The notes below the pieces were generated by a model, which saw only the letters and a list, made by a program, of their open reading frames with translations, had not been told where the DNA came from and did not search any database. Positions 22,961 to 35,299 of a stretch of 64,000 bases of DNA are shown piece after piece. The stretch comes from Corallium rubrum (Eukaryota > Cnidaria > Anthozoa > Scleralcyonacea > Coralliidae), in contig OZ035997.1 of the NCBI GenBank assembly GCA_964035015.1, forward strand, positions 27,532,567 to 27,596,566, in the 5' to 3' direction. Numbering within the stretch: the stretch's first letter is position 1; every line of letters begins with the position of its first letter. A program made the translations under genes and the position numbers.

Positions 22961-24627
22961 GGTGCTGTTACACGATGCGATTTTTCAGTGCATTTTTTAA
23001 GGATTTTTCCGTGGTGGAGCAAAGGTGCAAAAGGGCCTATTGCCTATTGACTCCTGAGGCTGAGTATAACTGTTTGTAAGTGTTTTGCCAATTCAGCATT
23101 GCAAATAGCTGCTAATCTGTTATACCGCTAACCAAATTCTTATATTATACTAACCACTGTACTAAGAAATACATTGCTATGGTACTTCATGCTTGTAAAT
23201 CACAAACACCCAGATTCCTGAGTTTTTTATTAAGATGTAGGTAATTGGACAAACACTGGGGTTATATAATGTAGATGAATATAAATTTGCATAGTATGCG
23301 GTATATGGCCTTAGGCCAAAAAGCGCATCTCGCTGTGTTTGTTGTTAGCTTGCAGAGGCAATGACGGTTGAAGGCGCAGTGTAGATTTGATACGGGAGTA
23401 TGTTAAATACAATATCAGAAAGGAGTAAAGATACGTAAGTAATATTCAGTATATATAGTACATGAGACACAACCCTCGACAATTGTTTCGACCTTCTCGT
23501 GGTCTCTTCAGGAGAGATTTGGGTTTGGCAGTCAATGTAATTATGTTGGAAAATAAACAATAAACAGCATAGAACGAGGCTAATAAATATAAATAAAAGT
23601 GTGTGCTTACCGAAGTTGTTGTTATTTCTTGACAACCAACGCGCCGTGCCTTCATTTTACAAGAGCAGTCCTCAAGTCTTGTTCTCTTGTTGGTAGTCAT
23701 ATCAGTTAGTGATCAGGTCAGATGTAATGGGATCGATTGGTTCATGGTTGTAAGTGATAGTTTATAAATGTTCGTTATTACATCATTTGTTTTCTATAGT
23801 GGATGTAGCCAGGTACTCTGGCCCAATCAAAGAATATAGGCCAGGTAACTACTAAAGACTTCTGCTTTCCTATTGGTTGAAATTTCACGCATTTTTATTG
23901 GCTATGAGTAAAACTGCAATCGTCATAAGTGGATTTAGCCCTGATGATGCAAGAATGAGATTAGTGGTTACCTGGCCCATATTTCTTTTGAAATTGGGCC
24001 AGGGTACCAGGCTATAGTGGATGATGTATGGTGTCGTTAGGGGTTAGTTGGGGTGACCCAGGATCCCTGTAGAAAGAATTTGTGGGGATGGGTGTAGGAT
24101 AGAACAATTTGAGTCAACTTTGTCTCAGTTGATGTACTGTATTCTGTGTTGTAGTTATTGAGTATTGTTTGTTACATTGCATTTTATGGTTTTACACTAT
24201 TAAAAACTTATATTTTTCAACTTCAGAACTTCTGGTCAGAGCCTCAAAGGGCGCAGGTCCATTTTTTCCTTCAGTGGTGGGGCAGTGAAAAGGGTCCACT
24301 GGGGCAAATGCTCCACCAGTATATGGTATTAAAAAATGCCCTGCTATTTTTCTTGCAACTTGCAACAAATCACTGAATGTTGCAAGTTACGTTGCATAAC
24401 AAATCGCACCGTGTAACACCCCATAGCAACTTGCGATTTTGTCATTTTTGCCATTTTGTCATTTGTGTTGCAAGTTGCAAGAAAAGTTGGATGGGTTCTA
24501 CTTTTTGCTGCAACAACAAAAATCGCAAGTTGCTGTACGTGTAATACCCTTCCTGCAACTTGCGATTTTTTTTCCATATGTAAATTTGTTGCAAGTTGCT
24601 AGAAAAATCGCATCAGCACCTTTAACT
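22961..24627. mobile_element. Long element with GGTGCTGTTACACG ends
   Basis: GGTGCTG near 22961 and CAGCACC near 24616 are both bordered by TTTAA. ACACGATGCGATTTTTC at the left and GAAAAATCGCATCAGCACC at the right are partial inverted repeats. The right part (24345-24622) carries the AACTTGCGATTTT repeat block. The interior (about 23000-24345) shows no gene. A block near 23240-23325 recurs at 29298-29380. The single-element interpretation is inference. Confidence 0.45.
23240..23325 (+). repeat. Dispersed repeat, also at 29298-29380
   Basis: ACAAACACTGGGGTTATATA and the following bases to AAATTTGC are shared with 29298-29345, and a looser match continues through the AATGCGCATCT region. Family unknown. 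Confidence 0.65.
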
Positions 24628-24916
24628 CGAATTAAATTCGTCTATTGTACGACGTTTAGTGCAGGCCTTAGAGTTAGGCCAAAAATTCAGTAGTTGTACT
24701 CTCATTCGTAGACGTCCTTATAGCTCGCCCCCTCCCCAAACTTGGCTTCGTAGTTCAACCTACCTGTCTGTATTTAGAAATGGGAGAAAGAACACTCTTA
24801 TTATAGACTACGTTTACACTAGAGCAAAAATATCCGGATTCACATTGTTTTTTATTCCCATGAGGATGAAAAACAATGTGAATCCGGATACTCTTGATCT
24901 AGTGTAAACGCATGCA

Positions 24917-25212
24917 CAGGGCTCGTACGCCCCCTGGAAATCCTGGAAAGTCCTTGATTTTTTTTATCTCCCTGGAAACCCCTGGAAAAGTCCTGGAATT
25001 TCGACCTGACCCCTGGAAAACCCTGGAAAACTGAACTAAAATCTCACCACTCTCAAAATAACCCGTGTTTACGTTTATTTCTTGAGTTGAAGTTAAGATC
25101 TATTAATTCTGTTGTCTGATTTCAAATACCCCTGGAAAACCCCTGGAAAAAGGCAGAAAAAAGCCCTGGAAAGTCCTGGATTTTCAAAATTATCAAGGTG
25201 TACGAACCCTGC
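24917..25212. mobile_element. Hairpin MITE (CAGGGCTCGTACGCC ends)
   Basis: The ends AGGGCTCGTACGCC and GGTGTACGAACCCT are inverted repeats. The interior is made of repeated CCCTGGAAA / TCCTGGAAA motifs, about nine occurrences. No target duplication is visible. Confidence 0.65.
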
Positions 25213-25238
25213 CAGCAGTGTTAGTCGTGTTTGATATA

Positions 25239-26460
25239 CAGTGTGTATCAAAAAACTTAACCCTTAGAAAATGAATTAGTATTCTTTTAAAACAACCTAT
25301 TGTGTAGTAGTTTGAAAGCCCTAAAAGCGCTGCGTTGTAAATTATTCAGCACATAAGTTAAACAGGAAGAGACAAAGTTTTTAAATACTTTCACCATGCA
25401 TACACTTCAAGTTATCTTAATTTCCTAGGTGCATAAGACCGTGTTTTTTACGCATCCGTGGCTCAGAGGTGTTTAGGGCTTTCAAACTACTATAATAGGT
25501 TGTTTGAACAGAATATTAATGTAATTCCCACTGGTATGAAGTGAATACAATGTGCATTGTGCCGAAGCACAATCATTTGCATAAGTATTGTTAGCAAATT
25601 GTATAAATTTGCGGTCAGACAACGCCTCAACCTCTCACTCGCAATCCCACAACGCAGTTGTTAAACGAGCTCCGATGTCTGAGTCTGAAGAAAGGTGTAG
25701 CAACATAAAGAAAATACAAGAGAACAGCGAGATACATAACAAGAAGTCGCATCTGGGTCCACGAATAACGCCAATGTAAACCAAGTCTTTTCAATGTTCA
25801 AGACATACCTTGAAGAAAGAATCGAAGAACAAAGCAAAGAAATAGTCCTGAAAGAAAGGCTGAAAAAGAGGTCATGAAGCTAAAGTACAAAGGCAACCAG
25901 AAGCAGTTCGAGTTGAACGCAGAGATATAGATACTATCTTGGACAGCATTCAAAAGGAGAATCAGAACAGCAGTCGCCAAAACCCACGTATTGAAAAACT
26001 AGTGGAAGAAGCCAAGCAACTTATTCGCAGGAGGCAAAAGTTGATTAAGATTGCCGATAGAAATAAAGACGGCTGGCAAGTGGTAGAGGAATACGAAGTG
26101 GACGAATTGGCGTCCGGATCGGAAGATGAAAAGCGCCTCAAGAAAGCTAAAGACTCCGCGAGTAGGAAGCGAAGGCAGAAGTTCCAATCAACTAATACCG
26201 ATAAGAAATCTAGGGTTGGTATGGGCTCTGATTATCAGCTTTTTCGTGGTAAGTTATCCCGATATAGCTAGCTTGATATGCCTTGTGAATTCTCATGTCT
26301 GGTTGGGATCTGCCAGTGAACCCAACTATCAACTTGTTGTTAGACTGTTGTTATTCTATCAGAATAAAAGTTGAAAATAATTTATACGTTCGTTTGAACG
26401 CAGTGAATTAGAACGTAAATTCATTTTCTAAGGGTTCCGGTTGTTTTTTTATACACACTG
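25239..26460. mobile_element. TA-flanked Tc1/mariner-like element carrying foreign sequence
   Basis: CAGTGTGTATCAAAAAAC on the left and TTTTTTTATACACACTG on the right are inverted repeats, with CCCTTAGAAAATGAATT just inside and its complement near 26405-26432. TA precedes the left end; the right flank is TTA. The left 290 bases resemble the MITE at 16227-16540. That copy breaks near 25530, after which the gag-like fragment follows. Confidence 0.65.
25580..26275 (+). pseudogene. Retroelement gag-like ORF fragment
   Basis: Two frames, about 25588-25779 and 25795-26271 with interruptions near 25870 and 25930, translate into a charged, coiled-coil-prone protein. It includes KGNQKQFELNAEI, RRRQKLIKIADRNKDGW and ELASGSEDEKR. 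From memory this resembles the N-terminal open frame that accompanies tyrosine-recombinase (DIRS/Ngaro-type) retroelements in cnidarians and other invertebrates; this is unverified. A consensus donor GTAAGT at 26249 follows LFRG. It is nested in the TA-flanked element and broken by stops, so it is probably inactive. Confidence 0.45.
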
Positions 26461-26461
26461 T

Positions 26462-27250
26462 TACATATGATTAATATAGAACAACTACAGAACTTGTAGT
26501 GTTAATGCGAAACACTGATCTGTCGTAAAATTTCTCAACAATATAGGAAACATCAAACATGTAATAAGTTTATTATAATAAATTTAAGCGGTAACAAACA
26601 TGTGAAGAAATGTCTTTTATCTTTATTTTTTAAACATCGCCATGCAAAGTTTCAACTCATGATCACTTATGTAATAAGTTTGAATAGGTGGTGTGCAACC
26701 AATCCCTTGAGATTCGAAGGACAAAGATATTTTCGCCTTGTTGGATGAAATTATAATTGCGGATGATGAAAAACTTTTGTCAAATTCATCCAACATGGCG
26801 ACAATGACGTAAGTACCTATATCGGCAGGCATCTGTTCGGCATAATATGATATGAAACAATATATACGTAGTGGGATATAGCTTTGTCTCTTTAAAGCAG
26901 CTGTCAGACCCCGGCGAGGAAGTTAATCAGATAATACATATAAAGAAGCAGACATTTACAACAATTTGATGTTGCCCACATTTTCGAGTTTCCTTATTTC
27001 GCGTGGTTTATGTACAGGAAACACTTGATTCTTTGTCTATTTTTTTATCGCCCGGAAAAGTGGACATAAAGAGAAAACTTCGAAACTCCTATGGAGAGGA
27101 ATCATTACTAAGTATTTTGCAAGAGGAATTAAATACAGCGGTGAACACTTGAATGCCTTTTTTTTTCAGTGACAACTAGTATCAAGGCCTCTCAGATTGT
27201 GTGTTTTAATCAGACGCAGTGCTAAAAAGTGGTGCCCTAGCTAAGTGACT
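26462..27250. other. Non-coding stretch containing a shared repeat
   Basis: No gene was found. 26640-26830 shares AATCCCTTGAGATTCGAAGGAC and the following ATCCAACATGGCGA-type segment with 2395-2530 in the opposite orientation. Confidence 0.45.
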
Positions 27251-27252
27251 GT

Positions 27253-27776
27253 TTGAACGAACGAACGAACGAACGAACGAACGAACGAACGAACGAACGA
27301 ACGAACGAACGAACGAACGAACGAACGAACGAACGAACGAACGAACGAACGAACGAACGAACGAACGAACGAACGAACGAACGAACGAACGAACGAACGA
27401 ACGAACGAACGAACGAACGAACGAACGAACGAACGAACGAACGAACGAACGAACGAACGAACGAACGAACGAACGAACGAACGAACGAACGAACGAACGA
27501 ACGAACGAACGAACGAACGAACGAACGAACGAACGAACGAACGAACGAACGAACGAACGAACGAACGAACGAACGAACGAACGAACGAACGAACGAACGA
27601 ACGAACGAACGAACGAACGAACGAACGAACGAACGAACGAACGAACGAACGAACGAACGAACGAACGAACGAACGAACGAACGAACGAACGAACGAACGA
27701 ACGAACGAACGAACGAACGAACGAACGAACGAACGAACGAACGAACGAACGAACGAACGAACGAACGAACGAACGA
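27253..27776. repeat. (CGAA)n perfect tetranucleotide tract, 524 bp
   Basis: About 131 units of GAAC/CGAA with no visible interruption. The long frames on both strands (Thr-Asn-Glu-Arg on plus, Arg-Ser-Phe-Val on minus) are a by-product: a 12-base period encodes a four-residue period in every frame. Confidence 0.98.
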
Positions 27777-27810
27777 TAAAGATGTCTCATTGACAAATTA
27801 TCAATACCGC

Positions 27811-29243
27811 AACCTCGTACCCAGGTCCTTCTCAAAATGGCGGGGCGGGGGAAAAGACCCTGGAAAAGGCTGATCACGTGCTCCCAAGAATTTTGTAATA
27901 TTTTACTCATATACTGAGTCACGGGTAAAAAAAGTAATTGGCTTGCATATGTAAAACTATTTAGTGAACTATTTAAGCAACCAAGAATAACCAAAACCGT
28001 ACAAATAATAAGACATTTTCTTAACAAATTTACTCAAATCAGTTAATGACCATCGTTTAGTATAAGTAGCCACAACCTCGACAAGGACAGCAGATTCGAG
28101 TATGCCGTTTGAATATAAGAACCACGAATTGCAACAGTAGTTAAATTACCACAAATCCCAAACGTGTGGAGTCGAGAAAATACATAAATGTGGGTTTCCG
28201 TTTTATCATCGTTCGTCGGCTTCGGCTTCATTTCTGACGAGTGACGGCAAGAAATATAAAATTGTATCCAGCAAATATCGTAAATCAATGTAGTTTCCTC
28301 AAATATATCACAAATAAATGTTCATCAATACTTTAAATACTGATTTACCGTTCGAATTTACCTTTAATACAAGACTTGATTCAGTTCTTAACGTAGAGGA
28401 TTGTTGCAACCGCTACGTTGGAATCACATGACCAGCCTTTGCCAGGGTCTTCTCTTCTCGCCATTTTGAAAGCATTCCATTTTGAAAGAATTCAGAGGCG
28501 AGCTACGAAATACATTTTGAAACTACCATTTTCTTGTACTGATAGCTATAAATCTAGGTTGGAATCTCTGTCTTTACTTCCTATTTCTTACTGGCATGAA
28601 TTTTTAGATATGGTACTATTCTTTAAGATAATAAACGGCTTAGTGATTTTAAATTCCTCCACTTTACCAGTTTTTGTCCAAAATACCAGACTAACTAGAT
28701 CATCCTCCAATAATGCTAACATTAAAAAATTTGTCGTTCCTAAATGCAAAACATCAACATACCAGAAATCTTTCTTTGTAAGATCAATTAGAATATGGAA
28801 TACTTTAGCAAATGAACTTAAACTCACCATGGACAACCTTCCTTTGTTTAAATCCGTTATGTTTAATTATTATTTCTCATCTTTGGAAACTACTTATGAC
28901 TGTGAAAACCCTCGTACATTTAAAACAATCTGCTTAAAATGCAACTGTTCCCGTAGCCTTAGATACCCTATTTCTTGTTGTTATTAACATATTTAGTTTA
29001 GTTAGTATTTTGCTGTTATTAATTGTAGCTAAGATTTGACTTTGTAGTTAGTATATCTACTTACTAGTTTATTTAGTTTAGTTTAGTTTTGGGCCCGCAG
29101 TAATTGGCTTATTGTTGTTGCGGTGACCATGCCGTTATATTTTGAATTCATTTTGTAATGCATGTATATATATACTATAACACTATAATGGCGAATCTAA
29201 TTAAAAAAAAAAAAAATCAGAGAAGACCCTGGGTACGTGGTTC
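27811..29243. mobile_element. Element with CGTACCCAGG ends, interrupted by a LINE
   Basis: CTCGTACCCAGGTCCTTCTC at 27814 and GAGAAGACCCTGGGTACG at 29219-29236 are imperfect inverted repeats. Inner matches (GACCCTGGAAAAGGCTGATCACGTG with CATGACCAGCCTTTGCCAGGGTC) also pair. The LINE at 28455-29216 interrupts its right arm. Confidence 0.6.
28455..29216 (+). pseudogene. 5'-truncated LINE (CR1/L2-like) 3' end
   Basis: The frame to 28987 encodes the C-terminal part of a non-LTR reverse transcriptase: FERIQRRATKYIL, LLPISYWHEF, KTSTYQKSFFVRSIRIWN, typical of the post-palm region in CR1/L2/Jockey-type LINEs. A 3' untranslated region of about 200 bases ends in an A(13) run at about 29204-29216. The catalytic palm is absent. 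The frame's apparent ATG at 28418 lies in flanking element sequence. Confidence 0.75.
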
Positions 29244-29244
29244 A

Positions 29245-30727
29245 ATTACAATATTTATTCCAATAGACGCCCAGGTCGAACGCCTGCTACGCAGGCTAGA
29301 CAAACACTGGGGTTATATAATGTAGATGAATATAAATTTGCGACGTATATGCGGCACCAAAATGCGCATCTTGCTATTAAGTAGCTTAGTTTTGGGGGAA
29401 GAGGGGCATTTGATAGTGGGAGGCTATTGGAATAAATATGGTACGTATAAAGCCTGGTTTTCATTTCTCGCATTTCATTGCCGATCATTGCCGACTAACG
29501 TTTGCGGCGATCATCCCAGCCAGTCCCGATATATAGATTATATATATTTTTCAAAATGGACGCCATTTAAACAACAGATTATTAATCCATACGAAGCTTT
29601 TACTCATCATAGCGCTGTTGCTGAAAAACAAAAGGCTGCTGCGGCGTAAGGAATTTAGAATGAAGAGATTTGAAAAAAATATTCGAGGTCAAGGAAAGAA
29701 TCAGCCGAGGGCAATTTCACACGTGTACTTTGTTTTCTCCCAGAGACTTATGGGTCCTGTTTATCTTATTCCATCAGATTTCTGGGGTTTTGTATTGGTA
29801 ATCGCATGGGACCGAGGAAAATTAAAAATTGCCCGAGTCGCGAAGCGACGAGGGTAATTTGCAAGATTTTGAAAACACGAGTGAAATTAAACCTTAATTT
29901 TACGAGAACTCGTGCGATTAGGTGTTAATAATATAGCGGGCAAAATTATTTAAGAGCTATATTATGTCCAGAAAATGTCAAAGTACATGTACCTTATCAC
30001 GGTCGGTACTCAGCAACATTCCAAATTTCCCTCGCTCTATCGCTGTGCATGTAGCTTTCTTCTTGTAAACACAGGCAAAAGTACGTTAAATTTTCTACTG
30101 TATTCATTTTCACTAATAGTTTACACTCCTTCAATAGTTCAAATTAGTTCAAAGTAAACAAAAAAGCATTTTCAGACCGAAAAACTTTGCAGATTTGTTG
30201 AAAAATAGTCAGTCCTCTGAGGTTCACTGTTGCTAAGTAACCAAGCGACCAATCACATGCAAGTACTGCTGATCAAGGAACCAATCAAGTGCAAGTAATT
30301 TTGCCCTGAATTACAAAAAATGCCCTCTTCATTAGCCAATCATTTTCGAGAAATTTTGCCCTCTATATTATTACATTTGTAATTGTGATACGTTTGCTAC
30401 TTGGTGTAATATAACAGACATTTGTTGGACGTTCGTCAAGCTTAATTATTTGGGCTACTTTATGACAGCCTGACAGGCCGATTTCGGCGGAGATCAGTGG
30501 TTTTTTCACGATCTTGCATTTTTAATTGCACATTTTACTTCCGGTCAGGAGGCTTGCGAACCGCGAGGCATGTTGGGCCTGTTGTGTGCTCGAGATGATT
30601 TCCTCTGCCTTTTGCCATACTTCTGCCTTGGTGTTTTGGACAGCTTATTAGTTGAAGTATTCTCATTTCTCTGGCGGTGTTGCCTGTTAGATATTGAAAG
30701 TGATATGTGGCTGTCGGCTGTTTTTAT
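29245..30727. other. Non-coding stretch
   Basis: Contains the dispersed repeat at 29298-29380. Otherwise no coherent gene. The frames at 29326-29649 and 29618-29857 lack recognisable motifs. Confidence 0.4.
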
Positions 30728-30728
30728 C

Positions 30729-30793
<65 letters not shown>

Positions 30794-31515
30794 TAGTCTT
30801 TATTCATTTGATAAAATACATATCAAACATTACAGGTAAAAGAATTATAAAAATATGTTTACAATTAATTATTAAAAAGTAAAAATATGTTTACAAAAAT
30901 ATGTTTACAATTAATTATTAAAAAGTAAAAATATGTTTCTACAATTAATTATTAAAAAGTAAAAACTAGAGGCTTAATGCTACAATCGTAAGTCTTCTAT
31001 TGCTAACTTGTATCTAAAACGTAATCTATTTACAAAACTGTCTTTGTATGCTCACAACGCTAACAAATTAAATATGCTCACAACGCTTACAAATTAAATG
31101 CACACGCCAATCGCGGTAGACCTATACACTAACAGATAAAGGATAAAGGATAAAGGACTGGGTGGCTAATTGTACGTCCTTACTTGCAGCCAGCGGCTGA
31201 ATTGCGAAGGACGCAGATCAACGTGGCCGTGTCGAGGCATATCAAAGGCGCTTCAAGCTGCCGCCAACGACACAGTTCAGACCACGGATCACAGCTAAGA
31301 TGTTAGGTGTCGATTTTATGGAGGGAGGAAAACCGGAGAACCCGGCGAAAAACCCTCGAAGCACAGGAGAGATCAACTACAACTCTACTCACATGAGCCT
31401 AAGCCCGACAACGGGGTCCTTCCCAAGTGGTCACCCATCCAAGTACTAACCCCGTCTAACCGGGCTTAACTTTTTGGTGAGAGGCAGCGCGCTAACAGCA
31501 CACGCCACCCGTGCT
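30728..31515 (-). repeat. 5S rRNA-derived SINE-like element with (TTA)n tail
   Basis: On the minus strand 31475-31411 reads AGTTAAGCCCGG, TTAGTACTTGGATGGGTGAC, CACTTGGGAAGG: the internal promoter and loop sequences of 5S rRNA. Downstream is a body with GGAGGAAAACCGGAGAACCCGG-like sequence (minus complement near 31320-31350; seen on plus as GGAGGAAAACCGGAGAAC). The far end is AATGAATAAAGACTAATT followed by a TTA-repeat tail (30728-30793 on plus). The 5' half of 5S is diverged, so this is not a 5S gene. The body also has duplicated AATTATTAAAAAGTAAAAATATG units at 30855-30965. Confidence 0.6.
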
Positions 31516-32666
31516 ATTTCGAAACGGGTTGGTCCGCGATCAAAAGAAAACTATGAATGCTTAGTATAATTTCATAGTGGAAAAGAGGCTTTCCAGCTTT
31601 CTGATTGGTCCGCTCAGCGGTGAATCTGAATCAGGGCGTTTATATAGGAAATATAATCTGAATCAGGGCGTATATAAGCGCCCTGATCTGAATAGTCACC
31701 GCCCAGCGCGGTGACTATTGCATCACAAGAAATTGTTCTTCAAAAGCAGTTTTGGAAGAGACTGGTACTTATTCAACACTGTACTGACTTTACTCGTTTC
31801 AGTCTCCCCCTCGGAGTTGTCATTTTGAAGTATGAGATTTTAGAATTTGTCGATTCATTGAACTGTTGATTTTTTTTTCAAAATGGGGTCTGTACTTTTT
31901 GAGCTGAGACAAACAAAAGAGCGTAATACTGAAAATATTTATCACTGAGATGTTGTACATATCAAATATCGTAAAAACAAAACTATAAAGGTAAGGAAGT
32001 ATATTTTCTATAATTCTTCGTATTTTTTGTATGTTTTGGCTAGGTTTTGGTCGTAATGATGTTTTCGAAAACTGATCGTCATGAGTGAAGAACATATTGA
32101 ACATGAATTAAGTGCAAAAAAGCCGTAACACAGGATCAAAAACACCAGAATAAAAGTCTTTTTAGCATATATTTGAATGTATGTACAAGTTCAATTCCAA
32201 AGTAGGATGTTGTTTACTCTTTTTTTGAAATTATTTACTGACAAAGACTGGCTTGCTAACATCGTCTGTGAATAAACAGAATCACCACTGTTAAAATGAA
32301 AGCAGTTGTTTAAAAGTTTTTGTTTCAACGTTATTGGTTTTTTATCAACCTCTGAAATTATACTAAAACAATTAGTCACCTCAGTCTCGGTGACTATCGG
32401 TGTACTTCGGGGACTAATTGTTAAATAGTTACATATGAATAGCTCATAATTTTGTTTTCAAAGAAAGATCATCCCATACTTAGCTAGGGACCATAAAGTA
32501 TAAACGAAACTCCTTGGCTTCGAGTGTAAAAAATATAGTAGTGTAGCCAGTGTTGGGTTTTTTCGTCCGTGTCCTTCCAAATCGTATCCACTATAAGTAT
32601 CGATATTGTCCGAAAATACATAGGTAACTTGGCATACATGGTAGTGAGAAAACATCGAATTCAAAT
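31516..32666. other. Non-coding stretch
   Basis: No gene. AATCTGAATCAGGGCG is duplicated near 31624 and 31659, and GCGGTGACTATTGCATCAC / CACCGCCCAGCGCGGTG near 31696 is palindromic. An AGTCACC...GGTGACT pair sits near 32373-32392. Confidence 0.4.
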
Positions 32667-32888
<222 letters not shown>

Positions 32889-33591
32889 GACGAAAAATTA
32901 ACTTGGGAAGATCACTTAAATGAAATAATTATGCCAAAGGTATTAAAGGGTCTTCGTATGCTCAGAGAATTGCGATCTATTCTAACATTCCCTCAAATGA
33001 TATCCCTGTATCAATCATTGGTGGCACCTCACTTTGATTATTGTAGTACCATATGGGGAAACTGTGGAATAGTCTTAAGAAATAAGCTTCAAAAGCTGCA
33101 AAACAGGGCTGCTCGAATTATTACCAGGTCTGGATACGAGGTCAGATCAGCTGAAATTTTACCATCACTTGGTTGGTGTGACCTCGAGACCAGACGAAAT
33201 CGGCCAAATGCCAACAGTGATGTACAAAGTAATCAGTGGTATTGCTCCAGACTACTTACAAGAGCTGTTTGTACCAGTAAATGAGGCACATAATTACAAT
33301 TTACGTTTCTCAGATATAAACGTTAAAATTCCACAACCTCATACTGAGTACCTCAAACGTAGCTAGCTTATCTTACAGTGGCGCTCTCTTATGGAACAGT
33401 TTACCATCAACAATAAAAAGTCTCCCAAATGTAAATAATTTTAATAATATAATTAATACCTATACTTTTTAATTAAACTATTGTAGCTTTTTGCATTTTA
33501 ATTTTAATTTGTAAATATTTAAGTATATTTGATGTTACGGCTTCCATGAACAGCAATTTGTATATAATTGATGTAACTACCGTGATTAAAT

Positions 33592-33597
<6 letters not shown>
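32889..33597 (+). pseudogene. LINE (CR1/Jockey-like) 3' end between two (TCTG)n tracts
   Basis: The translation starts directly at the microsatellite: DEKLTWEDHLNEI, LYQSLVAPHFDYCSTIWGN, LQNRAARIITRSGY, then a frameshift near 33190 into YKVISGIAPDYLQELF, a stop, and SGALLWNSLPSTI. This is the C-terminal part of a non-LTR reverse transcriptase; the palm is absent. The 3' end is GATTAAATAAAGTTG followed by (TCTG)n. Frameshift and stop show it is inactive. Confidence 0.75.
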
Positions 33598-33929
<332 letters not shown>

Positions 33930-34127
33930 CTCGCCATCGCTCTAAATTAAATACCGTGATAGTTTGAAATATGATACTTTACAATTAGTGACATAAATAG
34001 TTTTAACTAGAGAGATGCAAAGCTTCATGGGGCGATCCATTATAATTGTCTGTTCAACAATAAAATGAGTAATAAAGTAAATGGTTTAATTTGATCTAGG
34101 ATTAGTACATGTTTGTGATTGATCATT

Positions 34128-34293
34128 TAGGTTAGTGTAGTCTTGAGAAAGACTGTTGTTGATGTTAGTGACTGACGTTTCGACGGCCTCACCTTATTTG
34201 TGTGCGAAAATTGATCGTCTGACAAAAAGTCTTTCTCAATACTGCACTAACCTGGACGATCGATTTTCGCAAACAAGTTATAGTGAGGCCGTC
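34128..34293. mobile_element. Hairpin MITE split by hAT insertion
   Basis: GGTTAGTGTAGTCTTGAGAAAGAC pairs with GTCTTTCTCAATACTGCACTAACC near 34231-34254. ACGGCCTCACCTTATTTGTG pairs with sequence near 34270-34292. The right part continues past the hAT element at 34294-34633, in GAGGCCGTC. Confidence 0.55.
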
Positions 34294-34633
34294 CAGGGGG
34301 CGTAGGAAGCAGGGGGGCCGGGGGGGGGGCGCCCCCCAATATTTTATAAAGGGGGGCCGGAATAGCTTTCGCCCCCCCCCCCCCAAAAAAAAATAATTGA
34401 ATTTAAAAAAATTGCATTATAAGTGCGACTTCGATTGCGCTGATCGGCCAATTAATAATAATAATCCATCCTGACTCACAGATAGCATAGACTCACAAAT
34501 TATAATGAAATAATTAATGAAAGGGCCTAACGAAAGAGGTAGAGGAGTCTCTGAAAATGCCATTTCCGACGATCTAGAGACTCAAAATTTTCAAAATTTT
34601 TACGCTAACTTTGTTAAGCTTCCTACGCCCCTG
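34294..34633. mobile_element. Non-autonomous hAT-type element, exact 8-bp duplication
   Basis: CAGGGGGCGTAGGAAGC and GCTTCCTACGCCCCTG are inverted ends. AGGCCGTC stands immediately before (34286-34293) and after (34634-34641). The interior has G-rich and C-rich runs of up to 12 bases and a TGCCATTTCC motif shared with the other two hAT-type elements. No transposase; 340 bases. Confidence 0.85.
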
Positions 34634-34825
34634 AGGCCGTCTGCAGTATGTTTGTCTTTCTGCACGCTGCATGTGCTCGGTATATTTTCCTTCGCTTTGC
34701 TATATAACCTTATTTCCCTTTCTTATGATGTCTCGTCTGCCCTTCGCTTCCTTCTTGTTTCCACTAATTCGCGCGATCGTCCATTTCATGGATAGTATAA
34801 AAAGTCGGCGAAACTGAAGAAATAG

Positions 34826-35250
34826 GACTTTAAGTTGCTAGGACGACCGACGGCGGTTAAAAAGCAACATAAATTTTACAATTTAAAGAAGTTTCGCTTA
34901 ATTTTCCAATTATATTTGATAGTTGAAGACTTGAGGAAGTTAGTTTAATGATTTCTAAAACGCCACAGTATTAAATACTGGGACTATTAGTGCTAGCTAA
35001 AATGCATATGGTTGTAGTGTCAGTATTGAAGTCGATCTCAAGCAACAGTTCTCCTCTTCTGGCCGTTGACGTCGTCCTAAACACGTGAAAATGCTCTTAA
35101 TTGGCATTGTATAAAGAACGAGGACGGTATTGAGATTATTCCGAAGACTGTTAATGAGACTGTTAATTCTCTTTGTTATGCAAAAAGAATTCTTTTCTTA
35201 AAAAGACGTCGTTGTTGAGGAGTTGACGTCGTAGATCTTAAGCCCCTATT
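34826..35250. mobile_element. MITE of the GGACTTTAAG/CTTAAGGTCC family, copy 1
   Basis: AGGACTTTAAGTTGCTAGGACGAC at the left and a CGTAGATCTTAAGCCCCT end at the right correspond to the inverted ends of the copy at 36812-37195. Internal ACACGTGAAAATGCTC recurs in inverse there. It sits just downstream (in transcription terms) of gene B. Confidence 0.6.
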
Positions 35251-35299
35251 ATCATGATAATCGCGCGGTACGCCAGAAGAATCCGGAGCCGATGAGTAT

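Noticed and set aside
27206-28027. Long frames of Arg-Ser-Phe-Val (minus) and Thr-Asn-Glu-Arg (plus)
   Set aside because: By-products of the perfect (CGAA)n repeat, open on both strands at once.
31411-31475. Functional 5S rRNA gene
   Set aside because: Only the promoter-proximal half is 5S-like; the remainder and the (TTA)n tail fit a SINE.
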